A stretch of DNA of 64,000 nucleotides from JAJFUI01 sp963754135 (GTDB lineage Bacteria; Planctomycetota; Planctomycetia; Pirellulales; Thermoguttaceae): contig CAVWEY010000003.1 of assembly GCA_963754135.1 (NCBI GenBank), forward strand, positions 1,550,001 to 1,614,000, given 5' to 3'. Below the pieces are notes generated by a model that saw nothing but the letters and a program-made list of their open reading frames with translations, was not told where the DNA came from and made no database searches. Positions 60,508-64,000 of this stretch are shown piece after piece. The stretch's first letter is position 1. Every line of letters begins with the position of its first letter. A program made the translations under genes and the position numbers.

Positions 60508-61563
60508 TTAGAACTTCTTGCCGTCAATGGTCAAGCCGTCGTTGCGGACGCCCAGCCGGCAGAAAGTGTCGCCGTCCATCGAGTAACTGAGCATTTGCAC
60601 CGAGCCGTCGCAAAAGGCGAAGAAGCAGCCGTTGCTGTGGGCGGAGCCGAAGATAAAGGCGTTGACCACGCCGGGCTGGTCTTGTTGGAACAAAGTGGCC
60701 GTCCATTTGGCCGGAGAATTCGTGGGATAATTCCCCGTCGCCACCCAGCGGACGTTGTCCATGTCGTAACCCAGGTCCCAGCTCTGGGCGTCGCCGGTGT
60801 TGCCGCTGCCGGTGTCGCCGCTGGTGCTGTAATAGTCCGGGTCCGCGTAGGCCTCGCCGAGCAGGATGGTGTTGGTGGTCCCGTCGGTGATGTCTCTGGT
60901 CTGGATCATGCTACAGCCGAAAATCACGCCGTCGTGATTGAGGTTGTAGGTGGTCCATGAGGATGCCGTGTACGTGGCGAACTGCGCAATGGTCGGCGGC
61001 CCATTATCAGACCACGGCGGCGCGTTGTCGCCGGAATTGGCGGCGTAGTCCTTCTTGGGAAGCAGCGTCGGCGCGTTGGCGTTGTAGAGGGCCGCCGTGT
61101 GGGGGACCGGATATGCCACCGCCGCACGGCGGGTGGGGCAGCAGAGCACCGCCAGCGGCGTACACATCACGGTCGTCAGCGCCGCGCACTTGGCGCTGTG
61201 GTTGGGGTTGCCGCTATCGGCCCCGTCGCCCAGTCCGGCCCCCATCTCGTGCAAGGCGTTCTGCTCGGTGAAGGGGAGCACGTTGTACATCCAGCCGCCC
61301 GGCTGGTGCTTGTCGAAGCCCTGATCGGGATCGCCCACCCACGCGCAGCCCCATCCGCCGGTGGGATAGAACTTGTAGAGCTGCTCGTGGTTCAGGCAGC
61401 CCAGGGCCAGTTCCTTGAGATTGTTTCGGCACTGCGTTTGCCGGGCGGCCTCGCGGGCGGCTTGCACGGCCGGCAGCAAGAGCGCAATCAGGATGCCGAT
61501 GATCGTAATCACCACCAAGAGTTCCACCAAAGTAAAGCCGGACTTGTGCGATCTAGGTTTCAT
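60508..61563 (-). CDS. DUF1559 type II pseudopilin-like protein
   Basis: 351 residues. The prepilin helix is SGFTLVELLVVITIIGILIA. Features are RQTQCRNNLKELALGCLNHE, GGWMYNVLPFTEQNALHEMG, TPLAVLCCPTRRAAVAYPVP, NTILLGEAYADPDYY and the terminal H-x9-DG motif HSNGCFFAFCDGSVQMLSY. It belongs to the larger DUF1559 subgroup (QAAREAARQTQC), distinct from the 10285/48196 pair. It lies between the sulfatase-like and PEP-CTERM genes on the same strand. Confidence 0.9.
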   Translation of the reverse strand: MKPRSHKSGFTLVELLVVITIIGILIALLLPAVQAAREAARQTQCRNNLKELALGCLNHEQLYKFYPTGGWGCAWVGDPDQGFDKHQPGGWMYNVLPFTEQNALHEMGAGLGDGADSGNPNHSAKCAALTTVMCTPLAVLCCPTRRAAVAYPVPHTAALYNANAPTLLPKKDYAANSGDNAPPWSDNGPPTIAQFATYTASSWTTYNLNHDGVIFGCSMIQTRDITDGTTNTILLGEAYADPDYYSTSGDTGSGNTGDAQSWDLGYDMDNVRWVATGNYPTNSPAKWTATLFQQDQPGVVNAFIFGSAHSNGCFFAFCDGSVQMLSYSMDGDTFCRLGVRNDGLTIDGKKF

Positions 61564-61750
61564 TTTCTCACCCGCAGAGTGTTAGAGGAAAATCCACCGC
61601 CGAGGACGCGAAGGACGCGCAGAAGGCCGTGGCGACGTCTGCCTGCCTTTTGCCGGGGCCGCGGCTGCGCCGCCGCCCCGCGGGAGAATGACTCCCGCCG
61701 CGTTCCTCCGCGTCCTCTGCGGTTCCATTGTGTCCGTCGGTCGTTCCCGC

Positions 61751-62600
61751 CTATCTCCGCCGCCGCCAGGCGTAGGCCAATAGCCCGAGCAGCCCGCAGG
61801 CCGCCAGCGCAAGGGTCGATGGTTCTGGGATGGCCTCCTGCGTCATGGACAAAAAGTTCAACTTTTGCATCTCCTGGCTGGTGCCGGAGCTGTGCCAGGA
61901 TCCCGACTCGGCGCGCCGCGATCGTGAACGCGATCGTACCGGTCGCATCGGGTTGAACCCCAGTCCAGTTGACCACGGTGCTGCTGTTCCTATAGTCGGC
62001 AAAGGTCGCAGTGGTAAAATTAGCACCGCTGCCAACCGTGGGCGTGTACGTCCCGGCTTGGGCGCCGGTGTTGTTCGCGGCCCCGTAGGCCACCAAGTCG
62101 TATCGCTTGGTGGGGTCAAGGCCCGTGAAAATGACCTCCAGGGTGCCGCCCCAGGCGGCGGATACGGAGTCTTCCAGCGCGGTGGTGGCGATTCCGCTCA
62201 GCGCCGCCGGGTATGCGCCGGCGTAGGTTGCGCCAGTTCCGGAAGCCTGGACAATCGTCGTGGTGTTGGGGACCGCGTCCTGGAACGAAATCGACCAAGG
62301 CGTCGCTGCGTTGGAGGTGTCGTTCAGGACAGCCGAACTGGCAAAAGTCTGCGAGCCATGCACCGAAAACTGCAGCGGCTGCAACGTATGCACCGTGAAA
62401 TAGTCGTCGACTACCGCGATGTCGTTGTAGAACGTTCCATTGTACGTTCCCGTCATTTGACCGGCGGCGGGGGTGCCGTAGGTCGGCTGAGTGCCGTTCG
62501 TGCCGAAGTCGATGTAGATCGTGGTGGCGTTGGCGGGCAACGCGGCAAACGCGATCAGCGTTAAAGCAACGCAACAAACCAGAATGTTCGAGCGACTCAT
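61751..62600 (-). CDS. PEP-CTERM sorted secreted protein, one frameshift
   Basis: The signal peptide (VCCVALTLIAFAALPANATT) precedes a beta-rich body (TIYIDFGTNGTQPTYGTPAA, GGTLEVIFTGLDPTKRYDLV, TGTIAFTIAAR). At about 61910-61920 the frame shifts, and the continuation ends in a canonical PEP-CTERM anchor: IPEPSTLALAACGLLGLLAY followed by AWRRRR, stopping at 61751. Such anchors are processed by exosortase, and proteins of this type are linked to extracellular polysaccharide. In the uncorrected frame the ORF runs to 61560 with meaningless sequence. Confidence 0.82.
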
Positions 62601-62731
62601 GACTCATTCTCCTCGCAAAGGTGGTGAAAGAAAACAACTTGCACAAAACAGAACAACTCACACAAGCCGGAAAATTGACTTACTCTGGCCCTCCTTGCTC
62701 TGCTCTCGTTCCCGCCCTCCTTATGGACCAT

Positions 62732-64000
62732 TCATCGCTTGGCCTCCTTTTTGAGTGATTGACTCAGATTGACCGCTTGCGATCCGTCCGCTCCGGCCGG
62801 TTTGCCCACGGCGAACATCTCCTCGATCTCCTTGCCGGAAAGGGCGCGGGAGAAGATCGCCACTTCGTCGATCAAGCCGTTCCAGGCGCGGTCGGGATAG
62901 GCGCTGTTGTTTCCCAGCCATACGGGGTCATCGCTGTGCTGAAGTGCTAGCGGCGATTGGCCTTCGGCGTCCAAGCGGCCATCGAGATAAAGCCGCTTGT
63001 TGGCCTGGCCGCCGGCCGGCGCCCAGACCACCACGCTCAAGTGCCATTGCCCGTCCGCGACCTCGCCTGAACCGTCCATCGCCTGATGGCTGCCGGTCCC
63101 GACCTCCGTGCAGAAGCGGAGCCTGTCGAGAGCGGCGGGGGCGTTAGAACGCTGCACGCGCCACTCGCTGTCCCCCTTGGCGATCAACGCTTGGTGCTTC
63201 GTCGTGAATTGCGCCGTCTGGAACCACACGGCCACGGAGAACGGCCCGGTGAAGTGGAACCGTTCGGGCTGGGGCAGTTCCACCCGGTCGCTCCAATCGG
63301 AACCGGAGAACCGCAGCGCGGACTTGCCGGGAAAACGGCCGTCCGTCCAGCGCGGGCCCTTGATCCGGCCGTCCAGGGCCTCGCCCGTCGCCGCCAGGTT
63401 CGGCAAGATCGACGGTTCGCGCATCGGGTCACGGCCGCGCGACTCGAAGGTGTAGTACGCCACCAGCGCGGGGTCCTTACGGAGTTCTTGGCTGTAGGCC
63501 CGCCACTTGTGAAAAGGCTTGAGGCGCTCCTGCTCGACAAACTCGGCCAAGCGTCCGGGAGTGGCGGGGAAGGCGGCAGCGTCGGCCTTGCCGCGGATTA
63601 TGGCCGGCCCGTGGCCGTCGGCCGCTTTGACCACGCGGACTGATTCTCCGGCGACGGCCTGGATAGAACGGCCGGGATCACCATGACCGGCCTGCTCCCC
63701 GCCGGCGGACGAGGAAAGATTACTGCCGTCCTCGATGAGCCGGACTTCGACCTTGCCTTGGAGCACGTGGGCGGCCACCTCGCCCTGCCGGTTGACCTCG
63801 ACGCCGAACTCCGTGCCCAAGTCGGTGATGGTGGCGGTGGGAGTGCGGACAACAAACAAGGGATTAGGGATTAGGGATTGGGGATTAGAGATTTCTGATT
63901 TCTGATTTCTGACTTCTGATTTCTCCACTCTGGCCGTCAGTTTGCCCAGCGAGAGGTAGCCGCCGCGGGGGGACTCGACTTCATAGGTGCATGGGCCTTG
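62732..64000 (-). CDS. FecR/LamG-domain protein (5' partial)
   Basis: The frame is open to the right edge of the window, so the N terminus is missing. A FecR-like part is visible (YEVESPRGGYLSLGKLTARV, RTPTATITDLGTEFGVEVNR, VAAHVLQGKVEVRLIED). A concanavalin/LamG domain follows (DPALVAYYTFESRGRDPMRE, FTGPFSVAVWFQTAQFTTKH, NKRLYLDGRLDAEG, NGLIDEVAIFSRALSGKEIE). FecR/LamG fusions are typical planctomycete envelope proteins linked to ECF sigma factors. A simple repeat (63855-63926) is inserted between RVEKSE and FVVRTPTAT, adding about 22 residues. Confidence 0.85.
   Translation of the reverse strand, partial: QGPCTYEVESPRGGYLSLGKLTARVEKSEVRNQKSEISNPQSLIPNPLFVVRTPTATITDLGTEFGVEVNRQGEVAAHVLQGKVEVRLIEDGSNLSSSAGGEQAGHGDPGRSIQAVAGESVRVVKAADGHGPAIIRGKADAAAFPATPGRLAEFVEQERLKPFHKWRAYSQELRKDPALVAYYTFESRGRDPMREPSILPNLAATGEALDGRIKGPRWTDGRFPGKSALRFSGSDWSDRVELPQPERFHFTGPFSVAVWFQTAQFTTKHQALIAKGDSEWRVQRSNAPAALDRLRFCTEVGTGSHQAMDGSGEVADGQWHLSVVVWAPAGGQANKRLYLDGRLDAEGQSPLALQHSDDPVWLGNNSAYPDRAWNGLIDEVAIFSRALSGKEIEEMFAVGKPAGADGSQAVNLSQSLKKEAKR
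63855..63926. repeat. In-frame simple repeat in the FecR domain
   Basis: Runs of GGGATTAGGGATT (63860-63890) and TTTCTGATTTCTGATTTCTGA (63893-63921), read on the minus strand as KSEVRNQKSEISNPQSLIPN. They interrupt the FecR beta domain without breaking the frame. Confidence 0.75.

Noticed and set aside
63860..63890. Telomere-like GGGATTA repeat suggesting a linear replicon end or eukaryotic contamination
   Set aside because: It is short, in frame inside a bacterial FecR/LamG gene, and similar words occur in other coding repeats in the window.

Overview
The window is GC-rich bacterial DNA that looks like a planctomycete, probably of the Pirellulales type. This is inferred from gene content: four DUF1559 pseudopilins with FTLVELLVVITIIG-type leaders, a PEP-CTERM protein, a TAT-exported sulfatase-fold enzyme, a TAT-exported Gfo/Idh/MocA oxidoreductase, a FecR/LamG protein, an orphan Hsp70 pair and two Wza-like polysaccharide export proteins. 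I saw no rRNA, tRNA, CRISPR array, prophage or plasmid functions.

Layout. 1-8.6 kb: membrane/coiled-coil proteins, an ASCH protein, a broken TPR gene followed by a polysaccharide export gene, a macrodomain hydrolase, a beta-helix protein overlapping a receiver-only response regulator, and a Pro/Gln-rich secreted protein. 8.8-16.7 kb: a second export lipoprotein, a pseudopilin, lnt, a coiled-coil membrane gene pair, and an operon of two small membrane proteins with rlmN. 17-20.6 kb: two adjacent Hsp70-like genes, the first membrane-anchored. 20.7-27.5 kb: mtnA, a REP-associated transposase (RAYT) flanked by its palindromes, purE, ald, der, a family-4 uracil-DNA glycosylase and a FixJ-type regulator. 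27.7-36.8 kb: a UDP-glucuronate decarboxylase-like SDR, a lower-GC ParA-like two-gene module, a DUF11 protein, a GH116-like enzyme and ppk2. 37-46.6 kb: an MsrB fusion, threonine aldolase, a TPR protein, a DUF433/DUF5615 toxin-antitoxin-like pair, ribBA and alaS. 46.9-64 kb: pseudopilins, a ThDP decarboxylase, a Gfo/Idh protein, a lipB-lipA-lipoyl-like cluster, smpB, a Zrg-like ABC operon (ATPase, permease, DUF3299), the sulfatase-like protein, the PEP-CTERM protein and the FecR/LamG protein.

The most striking signal is a dense population of short palindromic elements of about ten unrelated sequence families. They sit just downstream of genes and also inside conserved reading frames. Frame-preserving or terminal copies occur in lnt, rlmN, the uracil-DNA glycosylase, alaS, lipA (two), lipB, an Hsp70, a GH116-like gene, a TPR gene, a pseudopilin leader and a FecR protein. 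In one TPR gene a 59-bp element breaks the frame, and removing exactly those 59 bp restores it. A RAYT embedded in one family is a plausible mobiliser for that family.

Caveat. About 18 genes, including the essential genes alaS (three places) and der, need single-base frame corrections. Most of these are probably indel errors in the assembly, so frameshifted genes are annotated as one locus each, with the switch point given.
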